This document shows, piece by piece, positions 52,802-63,050 of a stretch of DNA of 64,000 nucleotides. The DNA is from Thermoplasmata archaeon (lineage in GTDB: Archaea > Thermoplasmatota > Thermoplasmata > RBG-16-68-12 > SOIM01): positions 54,890 to 118,889 of the forward strand of contig JAGLME010000008.1 of assembly GCA_023140195.1 (NCBI GenBank), given 5' to 3'. The notes beneath the pieces were generated by a model. The model was not told where the DNA came from and did no database searches. It saw only the letters and a program-made list of their open reading frames with translations. The number at the start of each line of letters is the position of its first letter. Position 1 is the stretch's first letter. The position numbers and the translations under genes were made by a program.

Positions 52802-53533
52802 CTATGGATACTCCAGGGTGCCGGACACGACTCTTCTCTGCCCGTCCCCATCATCAACAAGGAGGAAGCCGTCATCGTCGACATCCAGTGCCCTGACCAT
52901 CTTCCCGTCCAGAATCACAGTTCTGTCGAGCGTTGTTGTCAGTTCCCTCCATTCATCCAGGAGTTCAGGGAAGTTGCCTGGGAAGTCCTTGTATCTTGCA
53001 GACAGTTCGTTCAGAATGACCTCAGCGACCCTATCGTTGTCCACTTCTTTGTCCGTCATCCTCAGTATGGATGTTGCTTTGTCCTTCAATTCGGGCGAAA
53101 GACCCCTGATGTCCGTGTTTATGCCCATTCCAAGGGTGACGAACCTGAGTTTCTTTCCCATCGAGGAACTCTCGCATAGAATGCCCCCCACCTTCAGTTC
53201 GTTGTGGCATAGGTCATTGGGCCACTTGATCTCGATATTCTCTCCTGTGAAATGTGCAAGTCCCTTGGCCGCAGCGTTTCCTGCCAGGAAAATGAGCTTC
53301 TGCGACTCGTCGGCGGGAATGTCAGGTCTGAGAATTACCGAAAGATAGAGCCCTCCTCTTGGAGACATCCACGTCCTGCCTCCCCTCCCTCGGCCCCTGG
53401 TCTGTTCCTTGGCGATGACGACCGCTCCTTCCTCGCATCCCTCCTCGGCCAATTTCCGAACAGTATCCATCGTAGACTCTAGGACGTCATAGTGCTGAAT
53501 GACGAACTCCAGTCCACTTGGCAAAGATATCAC
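52802..53533 (-). CDS. birA: Biotin-protein ligase
   Basis: 243 residues, catalytic core only; no N-terminal helix-turn-helix repressor domain. Biotinyl-AMP binding motif GRGRGGRTW (47-55), then KWPNDLCHNELKVGGIL, and VTLGMGINT. It attaches biotin to the carrier protein encoded in the same operon. The start overlaps the epimerase stop by 4 nt. A 92-nt gap follows before the carboxyltransferase gene. Confidence 0.94.
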   Translation of the reverse strand: MISLPSGLEFVIQHYDVLESTMDTVRKLAEEGCEEGAVVIAKEQTRGRGRGGRTWMSPRGGLYLSVILRPDIPADESQKLIFLAGNAAAKGLAHFTGENIEIKWPNDLCHNELKVGGILCESSSMGKKLRFVTLGMGINTDIRGLSPELKDKATSILRMTDKEVDNDRVAEVILNELSARYKDFPGNFPELLDEWRELTTTLDRTVILDGKMVRALDVDDDGFLLVDDGDGQRRVVSGTLEYP

Positions 53534-53946
53534 TCACTGAGCATCTCTATCAACTCAAGAAGAACTCCAGAAGTACCCTTTGGATGTATGAAGGCGACCC
53601 TGTGACCACCCGCACCTATCCTGGGTTGATCGTCCATAACCGGAGCTCCATTCGCTTTCAGGTCTTCGAGTTCGCGCTCTATGTCGTCCACCTCGACCGC
53701 AACATGGTGGATGCCCTCTCCCCGGTTGGCGATGAACTTCGATATGACACTGTCTGGATTGGTGGACTGTAGCAGTTCTATCCTGCTCTCTCCTACGTTG
53801 AAGATGGCGACCTCCACGGATTCCGATTCAACGGTCTCCCTTCCCTCCAGCTGAAAGCCGAGCTGACCCTCATACTTGCTCATGCCCTCATCCAGATCCC
53901 TGACCGCTATGCCGATGTGATGTACCCTCTTGTACAAACAAACCAC
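53530..53946 (-). CDS. mce: Methylmalonyl-CoA epimerase
   Basis: 138 residues of the vicinal-oxygen-chelate fold, with metal ligands apparent in VHHIGIAVRDL, GIHHVAVEV and VLLELIE. It converts (2S)- to (2R)-methylmalonyl-CoA between the carboxylase and the mutase. The frame opens at GTG 53946; a TTG at 53937 lies about 8 nt after AAGGAG and may be the real start. It lies between the mutase gene (6 nt away) and birA. Confidence 0.93.
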   Translation of the reverse strand: MVCLYKRVHHIGIAVRDLDEGMSKYEGQLGFQLEGRETVESESVEVAIFNVGESRIELLQSTNPDSVISKFIANRGEGIHHVAVEVDDIERELEDLKANGAPVMDDQPRIGAGGHRVAFIHPKGTSGVLLELIEMLSE

Positions 53947-53952
53947 TCCTTC

Positions 53953-55635
53953 CTATACCGTTCTTCCTCCTTCATATCTCCCGAACACTTCCCTGAGAAC
54001 GTCAGAGATCTCGCCGAGTGTCGCTAGGTTGGAGACGCAATCCAAGACATATGGAACGAGATTCGTGTCCTTGCCAGCTTCTTCCTTCAGGTCCTTCAAT
54101 GATCGAGCCACCTTTCCGTTGTCCCTTTCTTCTCTCAGTTCAGCCAATCCTTGTTTCTGCTTGCTTTCCACCTCGGGATTGACCTTAAGGGTGTCCATTG
54201 TGCTAGGTTCTCCGGTCTTGAACTCGTTCACCCCGACGACGATCCGTCCCTTGTTCTCGATGTCCCTCTGATATCGGTAAGCTGAATCCGCGATCTCATG
54301 CTGGAGGTAACCTTTCTCGATTGCGACCGCGACTCCCCCCATCTCGTCTATCTTCTCTATGTATTCCACGGTCTTCTTCTCTATCTCGTCGGTCAATGAT
54401 TCCAGGAAATATGAGCCGGCCAGCGGATCTATGGTGTTGGTGACGCCGCTCTCATGGGCAATTATCTGCTGCGTCCTAAGCGCCAGGGTCGCGGCGTGTT
54501 CGGAAGGGAGTGCCAGTGCCTCATCCATGGAGTTCGTGTGCAAGGACTGAGTTCCGCCCAACACCGCGGCAAGCGCCTGGATGGCGACCCTTATCGCGTT
54601 GTTCTCGGGTTGCTGAGCGGTCAAGGAGACTCCCGACGTCTGGGTATGGAATCGGAGCATCATGGACCTGTCCAGCTTGGCCCCGAACCTGTCCTTCATT
54701 ATCCTGGCCCACAGCCTTCGAGCGGCCCTGAACTTGGCCACTTCCTCCAAGAGGTCGTTGTGAGCGCAGAAGAAGAACGTCAATCTCGGCGCGAACGCGT
54801 CAACGTCCAGTTCCCTGGAGACAACTGCATCCACGTATGCTATCGCATTGGCAAGTGTGAAGGCGATCTCCTGTATGGCCGTCGACCCGGCCTCCCTGAT
54901 GTGATAGCCGCTTATGCTTATCGAGTTCCACCTCTTCATCTCCTTCGAGCAGAACTCTATTGTGTCCGTTACGAGCCTCATGCTGGGTTCCGGTGCGAAG
55001 ATGTATGTTCCCCTGGCGACGTATTCCTTGAGGATATCGTTCTGGATCGTCCCCCTGAGGTTGGACCTGTCCACTCCCTGCTTCTCCCCGACGGCTACGT
55101 ACATCGCCAAGAGGATCATCGCGGTGGAGTTGATCGTCATGCTGGTGCTGACCTTGTCCAGGGGAATGCCGTCAAAAAGGACCTCCATATCCCTCAGTGA
55201 AGATATCGCCACACCTACCTTGCCCACTTCTCCCGATGCCATCGGATGATCGGAATCGTACCCCATCTGGGTCGGAAGGTCGAATGCCACGCTCAGCCCG
55301 GTCTGCCCCTGCTCGAGCAGATACTTGTACCTCTTGTTCGTGTCCTCTGCGGTTCCGAACCCGGCGTACTGCCTCATGGTCCAGAGCCTGCTCCGGTACA
55401 TTGTCGGGTAGACTCCCCTTGTAAAAGGGAATTCACCAGGAAAACCGATGTCTGTGAGGCTCTTGTCCTTCTCTAGATCCAAAGGGGTGTAGATCCTGTC
55501 GAGGGGGATTCCGGAAAGGCTCTCATAGGTCTCCCTGCCTTCTCCGAGACCTCGAAGGCTCTCCTCAAGGGTTGACTTCTCCCATCTCTCCCTGGCCTCC
55601 TTCGTTCTCTTTCTGGACTCCTCATCGATGTCCAT
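53953..55635 (-). CDS. Methylmalonyl-CoA mutase, catalytic (N-terminal) subunit
   Basis: 560 residues forming only the substrate-binding TIM barrel: [89 protein letters not shown]. The cobalamin-binding DxHxxG domain is absent, so a separate small subunit must be encoded elsewhere, as usual in archaea. It makes succinyl-CoA from methylmalonyl-CoA. First gene of mcm-mce-birA-pccB-carboxylase-carrier. Confidence 0.95.
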   Translation of the reverse strand: MDIDEESRKRTKEARERWEKSTLEESLRGLGEGRETYESLSGIPLDRIYTPLDLEKDKSLTDIGFPGEFPFTRGVYPTMYRSRLWTMRQYAGFGTAEDTNKRYKYLLEQGQTGLSVAFDLPTQMGYDSDHPMASGEVGKVGVAISSLRDMEVLFDGIPLDKVSTSMTINSTAMILLAMYVAVGEKQGVDRSNLRGTIQNDILKEYVARGTYIFAPEPSMRLVTDTIEFCSKEMKRWNSISISGYHIREAGSTAIQEIAFTLANAIAYVDAVVSRELDVDAFAPRLTFFFCAHNDLLEEVAKFRAARRLWARIMKDRFGAKLDRSMMLRFHTQTSGVSLTAQQPENNAIRVAIQALAAVLGGTQSLHTNSMDEALALPSEHAATLALRTQQIIAHESGVTNTIDPLAGSYFLESLTDEIEKKTVEYIEKIDEMGGVAVAIEKGYLQHEIADSAYRYQRDIENKGRIVVGVNEFKTGEPSTMDTLKVNPEVESKQKQGLAELREERDNGKVARSLKDLKEEAGKDTNLVPYVLDCVSNLATLGEISDVLREVFGRYEGGRTV

Positions 55636-55656
55636 CGTGAATCACAGCTTCCGTCG

Positions 55657-56175
55657 CTAGAATCCTCCACCACCACGCTTCCAGCCCCCGGTCGTCCATG
55701 TAACGCCCAGGATGCCACCCATGACAAGGATGCTTACGATGACCACCGCAATGTTCTGATAGAAGTCGAAATCCATGGCTAGGAAGAAGAGCCACAATCC
55801 CAGCAACATCAGTGTAACAATGGGCACGGCCATAGAGAATATCATCCTCCGTTTGAGTCCTCCAATCGCCATCATCATCTCCTCAAACTCGTTCATGCCG
55901 CTCAGCCCCCAGGAGATCCACGCCGCACCCAACACTAAGGCCACGACCATGAGCGAGAACAGGACGATCCCAATGTTCTGGTATATGTGATGGTCCCCCG
56001 CATAGAAGAACAACCAGATCACAAGGAAGACCAGCCAGCCTACCCCCATGACAATCGAGAGGGGGATCCTCCAAGCCGGATACTTCCTTTCTTCAAGGCC
56101 TGCTTCAAGAGTGAACTCTTGTTTTATCGTTACACCCTCTTCGCTATCGCCAGAGATTACACCTTCTTCCTCCAT
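55657..56175 (-). CDS. Four-TM membrane protein
   Basis: 172 residues. A polar acidic N-terminus (~1-45) is followed by four hydrophobic helices in two similar pairs. Both pairs share a repeated element (WLFFYAGDHHIYQNIGIVLF and WLFFLAMDFDFYQNIAVVIV), showing internal duplication. It ends in a Gly-rich tail. ATG 56175 is chosen because GGAGG lies ~9 nt before it; the longer frame would run into tRNA-Ser. Function unknown. Confidence 0.7.
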   Translation of the reverse strand: MEEEGVISGDSEEGVTIKQEFTLEAGLEERKYPAWRIPLSIVMGVGWLVFLVIWLFFYAGDHHIYQNIGIVLFSLMVVALVLGAAWISWGLSGMNEFEEMMMAIGGLKRRMIFSMAVPIVTLMLLGLWLFFLAMDFDFYQNIAVVIVSILVMGGILGVTWTTGGWKRGGGGF

Positions 56176-56228
56176 GGTTATGAACCTCCTTCGCGTATTC
56201 ACATGGAATACGCATATTTGAATCTCTA

Positions 56229-56312
56229 CGCGGGGAGGGGGATTTGAACCCCCGAGTTCTTGCGAACAATGGATTAGCAATCCATCGCCTTACCGGGCTG
56301 GGCCATCCCCGC
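56229..56312 (-). tRNA. tRNA-Ser (GCT)
   Basis: 84-nt class II tRNA on the minus strand. Acceptor GCGGGGA pairs with TCCCCGC and the discriminator is G. The anticodon loop TTGCTAA gives anticodon GCT. The variable arm is long, as in tRNA-Ser, and the T-arm carries GGTTCAAATCC. No intron and no encoded CCA. A TATA box ~33 nt upstream is shared with the divergent surface-protein gene. Confidence 0.95.
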
Positions 56313-56340
56313 AACCGCCTTTTGCAATCCCCAATGTTCT

Positions 56341-56350
56341 CTATAAAACT
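56341..56350. promoter_or_regulatory. TATA box shared by tRNA-Ser and the CARDB gene
   Basis: CTATAAAACT on the plus strand, AGTTTTATAG on the minus strand. It lies ~33 nt from the tRNA 5' end and ~33 nt from the ATG at 56378, an equal distance in both directions, so one element may serve both divergent genes. Confidence 0.5.
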
Positions 56351-56377
56351 TTGCAAATCGGAAAGTATAATATTCGA

Positions 56378-59300
56378 ATGGACAATGACATCGCAGAGGG
56401 GTCGGCAGTGAAGTCAAGGTCTTTGATGCTCGTTCTGATCTTCTTGGTTTCCAGCTCAGCTACCGTTGTTCGATCAGCCTCAGATGACTCGGTCGTTATG
56501 GCTGGTAATCAAGCGGAGGTTCCTACCTGGCATATCGGCGATTGGTGGGACTATGACTTGGGCGGAGCGGTAGACATGATGGGAATGACCGCCACTGCCA
56601 GCGGCAACATAAGGTTCGACGTCACCGAGATAATGACCCAGCCCATAGGTCCTAAGGTCTACCAGCTGTACAACCTTACTATCTCAGGGTCCTTCACTGG
56701 ATCTGGCAGCGGAGTGGTGCAAGGAGTGGATGTTGATGTTGACATCACCTCAGCGGCTCTAGGTGGGTACTGGTGGGTCGAGAGGGGTGACCTTGCGGTA
56801 CTCGTGGACAATGAGACGGTATCTGCTTCGGGGACCGTCACAACGATTGTTGGAACGTTCCCGCTCATTCTGGAGGCTGAGATGTCAAACATTTATGCAC
56901 CATCTCGAGAGGATTACGACTTTCCCATGGAAGTTGGCGATCAGTGGGACCTAGTCACCACGATGGTGACATCTGGTTATGTGTACTATTTCATTGATAT
57001 TCCGTTCCTTCCTATCGAGGACACGATTTCTCTGGACGGCGTTTCTCCTTTGGCTGGAACCTCACTTTGCTCACAACAGACTTCCATATCCGTTCCTGCG
57101 GGGACCTTTGATTCTTTCGATGCTTCTCTGGGAGTGACCGACGAGCGTTGGTTCTCCGAGACCGTCGGTTACATGGTGAAATGGGAGAACCACGGCGGAT
57201 TTGGAATGTTCGGGGACCTTTGGGTGAACCTTACGGCGTATGACCGAGTAGCCCCGGTAATGACCGTAGACGAGTATCTCGTGCCCGAGAAAGTGAATCC
57301 AGGTGGAAATGTGACTGTCAATGGGAACTCCACTGCGGCCCAGTTCTCCACAGTGATCGTCAAGATCCCGGCCACTGGGGATATGTGGATGGGATTTACG
57401 GACATCACGGGTTCGTATTCAGTGAACATAACCGCACCTCTGATTCCGGACAATACTCCCACCCTAACAGACGTAGGATCTCATGGTGTCTTGGTAGAGA
57501 TCAATGACGGTGGAACGAAGGGATACGCGGCCCGGACCCTCACTCTTGTTCAACCGGACCTGTATGTTCTGAACATCACATTCTCTCCAGCGCCGACCGA
57601 CGGCAATCCCACGGACATATCGGCAGAGATCCACTGCGGCCCAGAAGGCGGGGTCACCAATTCTATCCTTGTGTCCTTTGACATTGGCGGAGCCCCGTTG
57701 GGAAGCACTACGATTCCCCTAATGAACGCGAACTCCATGGTGGTCGTCTCACAAACCTGGCTGGCGACTATGGGTATACACGATGTGACCGTTGTGGTTG
57801 ACCCGCTCAATAGTATAGACGAGACAAATGAGATGAACAACTCGCTTACCGTCCAGGTTACCGTGATGGGACCGGACCTTGCACCGACCGATATCATGGT
57901 GGAAAACGGCATCAACTATTCCTTCCCGTACGGTGAACCCTATGGCCATATGTCAAACATCATCAACGTACCCACGGGCGGCTTCGTCAACATCTCCGCA
58001 AAACTCACCAATCTGGGCCTGACTTACACGAACAACGAGACCACACTGAGGATCGTGGAGACCTTTGGTCTGCAAGGCCCCGAGATGCCTGTGCCCTTGC
58101 TGGAAAAAGGACCCCTAGCGGCGTTGAGCCAGGGTGAAAGCCATGGGCCGTTCAAGGTCATGTGGGTCACACCCCTCATCGAAGGAATGCACTATTTCAA
58201 CGTCACGGTTGATCCCCACCACAATGTGACCGATTTGTTAATCGACAACAACACTTTCATCCTCCAATTCAACGTTCTGCTGGTGTTGCCTGACCTCTAT
58301 GTGAATCCGAGTGATATATCCATCAGCCCCGCACCATACCCCGGCTCGGAAGTAACGATCTCTGCCGATATCCATGCCGGGCCCAACAGGTCGGTTCCCG
58401 GTTCGGTCTTCGTGGCGTTCGTTTTGGATAATGTGATGGTGATCGGCATTGACATCATTTCGTCGATTCCTGCCGGAGGTGTGCTAACAGCGTCCATAAC
58501 CTGGACAGCGACCGGAGGGTCGCACAACATATTAGTGGTTGTGGATCCCGATGACCTGGTGTTGGAGAGCGATGAGAGGAACAACGTTGCTGATATCGAT
58601 TTTCTTGTGCCTTTGTCAGACCTCGCTCCCACTAACGTGTCAATCGTAGATGGGGCTGGATACCTTTACCCGGATCCTGAGGGCGTTGGGTATGTGTCAG
58701 GTTTCATAACCGTTTACATTGGACAGCTCGTGGAACTCTCAATGAACGTCACCAACTTCGGTGATGATTTCTACAACACGAGTTTCAGAGTGGAGTTCTA
58801 CGAAACCGACGGATTCATGGGTCCTCAGAATCAAACAGCCTTCTTTGACAGTGGTCCTCTTGCTTCCCTCAATTCTGGTCAAAGCCACGGCTCAATAGCG
58901 GGCACTTGGACCGTCCCTTCCTCAGTTGGCAACTACTTCGTCAACATGACCATTGATGTCGATGACGCCGTTCCCGAGGTCTCTGAGAGCAACAACACGT
59001 TCGTGGTTCTCTTTCACGTTCTTGCACCTGATGATATTGATTATGCCCCCACGACTTTGATGATATCGCCTATCCAAACATCGATCGGAAAGCAGGTCAA
59101 CCTAACCTCCAGAGTGGAGAACCTTGGGACAACAACACCCGCGACTTCCACGAGTATCGTCTTCTATGAGCAGAGCGACCCTTCGACCTTGCTGCGTCTG
59201 GACACTGTACCCGCACTGAACGGCGGTGAGACCTCAACGGTGTTCAGTTTTCACTGGACCCCCCCAGGTGTTGGCACGTATGTCATCGTGGTCGAAGCGG

Positions 59301-60250
59301 ACTATGATAATGATATCCCTGAAACGAATGAAACCAACAACAAGATATCGATGACGATTGAAGTCTACGATCTGCCAACGACGGCGATAGCGGTGGGCAC
59401 CCCCAACTATGGTTCAAATCCAATCTACGTCACATCTTCCACCGTCTTCACCCTGACGGCCATCGACAACAGCGGTCAAGGGATAGACAAGGTCACGTAC
59501 CGTATACGACAAGGCTCCTGGAAGGATTATTTGGTCACTGGGGACTTCAAGATATCTCAGGAAGGATCGGCCACGATCGAATTCTATGCGGTTGACATGG
59601 TCGGAGGTCGGGAACAGACCCAGAGCATCTCGGTTTACGTGGATGACACGCCGCCCGTTACTGAGCTGGTGTACCCCGGCGAGCGGGTCAGGCCCTCAAC
59701 GGACCTCGAACTCAGCGCGACCGATGACGGCAGCGGGGTCGCATCGCGATTCTATCGCATCGACGACGGGGACTGGATTCTGTATTCCATTCCATTCTTC
59801 TTGGATGAGGGATCGTACACCTTGGACTACTACAGCGTGGACAATCTCGGAAATGCGGAACGTCCCCAGCAGATGCAATTGGAGGTCGAACTTGAGGACC
59901 AGGATGTCGAGGTGGAGGCAAACTACAAGCCGATACTGTCCGTGGTCCTTGCCATCTTCCTGCTAGTCATGGGCCTGCTTCTATGTCGCAGAGAGCCCGA
60001 GTCGGACGAGGAGTCTGGGAAGGCGGGTTTCTTCACCCATTTCGACAAGAGATCGTTCGTGATGTTCTCTGTATCGTTCGCAGCAATTGAGTTCATCATA
60101 GGGGGGGTATCGGCCGTTACTGGTATCCTCAGCATCCCACCGGTCTTCGGCGCTGGGCTGATTGTGGACCTGGTCATATTCATCATCGGTCTCATGCTGG
60201 CATTGTGGTGGAACAGGAAGGAAAAGGCCAAGACACCTATCGTTGACTGA
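56378..60250 (+). CDS. Large CARDB-repeat surface protein with C-terminal membrane helices
   Basis: 1290 residues. A short cytoplasmic N-terminus is followed by a signal/anchor helix (about 17-32). Next is an N-terminal domain of ~250 residues, then a chain of CARDB-type Ig-like repeats. These open with D-L/Y-A-P-T or D-L-Y-V motifs (about five) and carry ETNEMNN/ESNNTF closings. After them are two OmpL47-like repeats ([16 protein letters not shown]) and two hydrophobic helices near the C-terminus with a cytoplasmic Lys-rich tail. Probably a cell-surface adhesin or structural protein. ATG 56378 is ~33 nt from a TATA box (leaderless). Its 3' end overlaps queH by 14 nt. Confidence 0.8.
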   Translation: MDNDIAEGSAVKSRSLMLVLIFLVSSSATVVRSASDDSVVMAGNQAEVPTWHIGDWWDYDLGGAVDMMGMTATASGNIRFDVTEIMTQPIGPKVYQLYNLTISGSFTGSGSGVVQGVDVDVDITSAALGGYWWVERGDLAVLVDNETVSASGTVTTIVGTFPLILEAEMSNIYAPSREDYDFPMEVGDQWDLVTTMVTSGYVYYFIDIPFLPIEDTISLDGVSPLAGTSLCSQQTSISVPAGTFDSFDASLGVTDERWFSETVGYMVKWENHGGFGMFGDLWVNLTAYDRVAPVMTVDEYLVPEKVNPGGNVTVNGNSTAAQFSTVIVKIPATGDMWMGFTDITGSYSVNITAPLIPDNTPTLTDVGSHGVLVEINDGGTKGYAARTLTLVQPDLYVLNITFSPAPTDGNPTDISAEIHCGPEGGVTNSILVSFDIGGAPLGSTTIPLMNANSMVVVSQTWLATMGIHDVTVVVDPLNSIDETNEMNNSLTVQVTVMGPDLAPTDIMVENGINYSFPYGEPYGHMSNIINVPTGGFVNISAKLTNLGLTYTNNETTLRIVETFGLQGPEMPVPLLEKGPLAALSQGESHGPFKVMWVTPLIEGMHYFNVTVDPHHNVTDLLIDNNTFILQFNVLLVLPDLYVNPSDISISPAPYPGSEVTISADIHAGPNRSVPGSVFVAFVLDNVMVIGIDIISSIPAGGVLTASITWTATGGSHNILVVVDPDDLVLESDERNNVADIDFLVPLSDLAPTNVSIVDGAGYLYPDPEGVGYVSGFITVYIGQLVELSMNVTNFGDDFYNTSFRVEFYETDGFMGPQNQTAFFDSGPLASLNSGQSHGSIAGTWTVPSSVGNYFVNMTIDVDDAVPEVSESNNTFVVLFHVLAPDDIDYAPTTLMISPIQTSIGKQVNLTSRVENLGTTTPATSTSIVFYEQSDPSTLLRLDTVPALNGGETSTVFSFHWTPPGVGTYVIVVEADYDNDIPETNETNNKISMTIEVYDLPTTAIAVGTPNYGSNPIYVTSSTVFTLTAIDNSGQGIDKVTYRIRQGSWKDYLVTGDFKISQEGSATIEFYAVDMVGGREQTQSISVYVDDTPPVTELVYPGERVRPSTDLELSATDDGSGVASRFYRIDDGDWILYSIPFFLDEGSYTLDYYSVDNLGNAERPQQMQLEVELEDQDVEVEANYKPILSVVLAIFLLVMGLLLCRREPESDEESGKAGFFTHFDKRSFVMFSVSFAAIEFIIGGVSAVTGILSIPPVFGAGLIVDLVIFIIGLMLALWWNRKEKAKTPIVD

Positions 60251-60791
60251 AGACGCAACCGCAGTAATCCTGTCGGTAAAGGCCACGGTCCCTGCTCATC
60301 TGCACGCTGATCTGGTATCCGTGCTCTTTCTTGAAGTTCTCAGAAAGGAAGATGATATCGGTACTCCTGCCGATCTCTTCCCCTATCTCGTTTATGATGG
60401 CCGCGTCCTTGTGCGGGCTTACGGTCAGCGTTGAGGTGAACAGATCATACCCTTCGTTCTTAGCGGTCTCTGCAGTTCGTAGCAGTCTGTATCGGTAGCA
60501 TATCCTACACCTATCGCCGCCTTCCACATCATTCTCGTGACCTTTCACGGCTTGGAGCCAGTCCTCTTTGTCGTAGTTACCTTCTAAGAATTCGATCCCC
60601 TGATTGGCACAGTATCCCCTAGACTCCTTGAGCCGTTTCTCGTATTCCTCTTCCGGATGAATATTCGGTCCGTAGAAGAAGCACCCAAGTTCGTAATCCT
60701 CCTTGAGCTTCTCAATGACGTGCGTGGAGCACGGTGCGCAACATACGTGTAAGAGCAACCTCGGCTTGGACATCTTCTCCGGTCCATTCAT
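60237..60791 (-). CDS. queH: QueH-family epoxyqueuosine reductase
   Basis: About 184 residues. The DUF208/QueH cysteines are all visible: [34 protein letters not shown] and DYCGCVFS, which hold an iron-sulfur cluster and a nearby metal. In bacteria QueH completes queuosine in tRNA; archaea normally make archaeosine, so the role here is uncertain. ATG 60791 is taken as the start because a TATA-like TGATAAG lies ~25 nt upstream; ATG 60773 with GGAG is an alternative. Divergent from the small membrane protein. Confidence 0.85.
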   Translation of the reverse strand: MNGPEKMSKPRLLLHVCCAPCSTHVIEKLKEDYELGCFFYGPNIHPEEEYEKRLKESRGYCANQGIEFLEGNYDKEDWLQAVKGHENDVEGGDRCRICYRYRLLRTAETAKNEGYDLFTSTLTVSPHKDAAIINEIGEEIGRSTDIIFLSENFKKEHGYQISVQMSRDRGLYRQDYCGCVFSQR

Positions 60792-60875
60792 GCACGGACT
60801 TAAGAAACTTATCAATTCTGGCGATTCGACCTTAGGTTTTAAAGAATAGAAGGTTCTTCGGTCACCTGGATAGAC

Positions 60876-61184
60876 ATGGAAGTCTCTTTGGAGCTCTTGG
60901 CAATCGGAATAATACTGTTGGCCATATTCTCCCTGGCCTTTCTGAAAAGGGTGGTCAAGGGTGCCCCGGCCTACGCCCTGCTGGGAATCGCGTTTCTCTT
61001 CATCATATTGGCGTTCGATCCGCTGAGCGACATGGTCCTGACATGGATACTCGCCATGGATCTGGGCCTGATAGGAGGTGCTGTCAGCAAGCGGCCTCTT
61101 CCAAGGTTGTACCTCCTCGTCGGCCTGGGGGTCATGTTCTTCAGCTTCATCCTGTTGATGATGAGGCAGGGTTTCATGGGTTAG
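60876..61184 (+). CDS. Small membrane protein with 3-4 TM helices
   Basis: 102 residues, almost entirely hydrophobic: helices about 5-24, 31-48, 50-68 and 77-95, joined by short basic loops (KRVVKG, SKRPLPR). No family recognised. A TATA-like TTTTAAAG lies ~35 nt upstream. The following acetyltransferase gene starts 9 nt downstream, so they are probably one transcript. Confidence 0.65.
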   Translation: MEVSLELLAIGIILLAIFSLAFLKRVVKGAPAYALLGIAFLFIILAFDPLSDMVLTWILAMDLGLIGGAVSKRPLPRLYLLVGLGVMFFSFILLMMRQGFMG

Positions 61185-61193
61185 TGATTTGAC

Positions 61194-61622
61194 ATGGATA
61201 TCAGAAGGCTGGAAACAGATGATTACGATCGCATAATCGAGCTGTGGGAGAAGGCTGGATTGTCACACCGACCTGAGGGAAGGGACGGCAAGGACGAGAT
61301 GGTCAGACAGATCAGTGAATTCGGTGACCTCTTTCTGGGCGCCTTCGTCGATGAGGAACTTGTCGGCGTTATCGTGGGAACGGACGACGGGAGAAAGGGC
61401 TGGATCAACCGGTTGGCCGTTCTGCCGAATCATCAGAGACAAGGCATCGCAATCGAGCTCATCCAAGCAATCGAAGAGGCACTTAAGGCCAGGAACAGGA
61501 GGATCATCTCTATTCTGATAGAACTCCCCAACGATTCGTCGATGTCGCTTTTCGAGAAGGCTGGATACAAGACCTGGGATGGCATGGCCTATCTTTCTAA
61601 GAGAGAGGATGAAAAGGTCTGA
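61194..61622 (+). CDS. GNAT N-acetyltransferase
   Basis: 142 residues. MDIRRLETDDYDRIIELWEKAGL is a typical GNAT start. The acetyl-CoA site is INRLAVLPNHQRQGIAIELIQAIE (motif A with Q/R-x-x-G-x-A), and the NDSSMSLFEKAGYKTW block is motif B. The target is unknown; small proteins of this kind include RimI-like and antibiotic-type enzymes. Downstream of a small membrane protein in the same direction. Confidence 0.85.
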   Translation: MDIRRLETDDYDRIIELWEKAGLSHRPEGRDGKDEMVRQISEFGDLFLGAFVDEELVGVIVGTDDGRKGWINRLAVLPNHQRQGIAIELIQAIEEALKARNRRIISILIELPNDSSMSLFEKAGYKTWDGMAYLSKREDEKV

Positions 61623-61631
61623 GATGCGCGG

Positions 61632-62396
61632 TCACCTGAACATCGGGAATGGCATGTCCGGGACCTTCGACTCCGGCGGAGTCGCCTGCTGTATGGACTC
61701 TTTGATGCGTTTCTCAATCGCCTCCGCCTGGTCCAACAACGGTTCGGGGTCGATCTCCATCTGGGGAAGCAGGTGGTTCAATGTGGTCAGCAATTTTGCC
61801 GCACCTCGAGCATCCGGATAATCGATGTGGGTTTCCGCCAAAAGGCATATCACGTCCTTGCCCAGGCGCTCCCCTTCGTAGAGCATTACGCCAGACAACC
61901 CGCTGACCATGCCCTGTTCCAGCTTCTCTATTTTGAACTTGTCCAGCACGTCGCGAGCATGTTTGGTGCTTCCAACGCCGAAGGTCTGGATCTCGTCGTC
62001 CTTTTCGATCTGCATCATCCCCTCCAGGACGGTGGTGAGTGTGATATTCTGCTCTTCTGACCATTTGATCAGGGCATCTCCCAGGGGCTTGAGCGTCGCA
62101 GGGGCGGGCAGGAACTCGGATTTGACTATGATGATCTGGTCGCAGGTCCCTTCGGGCCCGCACTTCTCCTCACCGGCAAAGATGTTGACCGGCGACGTAG
62201 GTATGTAGTCGTGGATCACAGCAGTCGGTTGGAAGTCCCTGGAATAGATGCTCCCGATGTGTTCCAGTTCCATCGTTGACATCAAGTGATGGGCGGCTAT
62301 GGTGCCGACCAGACCTATCGTGGGAAATCCGACCACGAGCATTCCGTTCTCCAGGTCCATCTTCTTCCTTTCATGGATCATTATGTCGCTCGCCAA
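61632..62396 (-). CDS. PAC2-family protein (proteasome assembly chaperone-like)
   Basis: 254 residues. Family marks: MLVVGFPTIGLVGTIAAHHLM, HIGSIYSRDFQPTAVIH, VKSEFLPAP, GVGSTKHARDVL, GLSGVMLYEGERLGKDVICLLAETH and PDARGAAKLLTTLNHLL. Archaeal PAC2 proteins are related to eukaryotic proteasome assembly chaperones, but their own role is not proven. The C-terminus ends in a Pro-rich tail. The first codon is TTG 62396; ATG 62381 is an alternative. Confidence 0.88.
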   Translation of the reverse strand: MASDIMIHERKKMDLENGMLVVGFPTIGLVGTIAAHHLMSTMELEHIGSIYSRDFQPTAVIHDYIPTSPVNIFAGEEKCGPEGTCDQIIIVKSEFLPAPATLKPLGDALIKWSEEQNITLTTVLEGMMQIEKDDEIQTFGVGSTKHARDVLDKFKIEKLEQGMVSGLSGVMLYEGERLGKDVICLLAETHIDYPDARGAAKLLTTLNHLLPQMEIDPEPLLDQAEAIEKRIKESIQQATPPESKVPDMPFPMFR

Positions 62397-62522
62397 CGAA
62401 TCACCAAGAACGAAATCGCCTCTCTCGTACTTAAGCGTAATTCTGAGCAGTTAATGCTATCACACGCATCATCACGAAAACGACTTATAAGAAAAAACCA
62501 TCTGGCATACGGGTGAAGGGTA

Positions 62523-62786
62523 ATGAAGTGCTACCTTTGCGCTGGAGAGGGAAAGGACACCGATGCTGTGGCCATCTGCATCGTCTGTGGAATGGGCGTG
62601 TGCATGGAACACTCGATCAAGGATGAGATATCGTTCTGGGAGGCTCAGTTCATGTCGAGCGACCTCTCTCCCGAAGGAGGGCGTTTCTCACTTCCAAAGT
62701 CCATACCCCGTATTCTTTGCTCCGAATGTTATGAAGCGATGAGGATCAAGGGTCTTCCACTTGAGTTTCAGGAGTCCGAGGAGTAG
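62523..62786 (+). CDS. DUF2180 zinc-binding small protein
   Basis: 87 residues beginning MKCYLCAGEGKDTDAVAICIVCGMGVCMEH, with two CxxC pairs plus C and H, the layout of the archaeal DUF2180 family; CSEC near the end completes a second possible zinc site. Function unknown. ATG 62523 has GGTGAAGG upstream and a TATA box CTTATAAG (62484-62491). Confidence 0.8.
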   Translation: MKCYLCAGEGKDTDAVAICIVCGMGVCMEHSIKDEISFWEAQFMSSDLSPEGGRFSLPKSIPRILCSECYEAMRIKGLPLEFQESEE

Positions 62787-62848
62787 TTGGATACGAAAGG
62801 GAAATATAGTCCTGCAGACATATTATAGTAGTTGGCCTTTAAAGAAGG

Positions 62849-62857
62849 CTTATATAG
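62849..62857 (+). promoter_or_regulatory. TATA box of the rRNA gene
   Basis: CTTATATAG ~200 nt before the 16S gene, preceded by AAAG, a plausible BRE. Transcription would start near 62880. The leader to 63050 contains an inverted repeat ATCTCCA / TGGAGAT (about 62921-62949) and no ORF of note; it probably takes part in rRNA processing. Confidence 0.6.
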
Positions 62858-63050
62858 TCTTTGGATAATAGGCCCGACTGGACAGCATACCGGCGCGGTT
62901 GTGACCCGTGATCAGCCCATCTCCAATGCTGTGCAAAATGGTGGAGATTTGAGAAAACCACCCTATTTGGTGTGAACTCTCATTTCTGACGCTCGACGAT
63001 GAGGCGAAATTTGGTTTTCCTGCCAATTCATAATGTCGTGTGCACGAATC

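Noticed and set aside
55657..56280. Longer frame of the four-TM membrane protein
   Set aside because: It would start inside tRNA-Ser; the ATG at 56175 has a good RBS.
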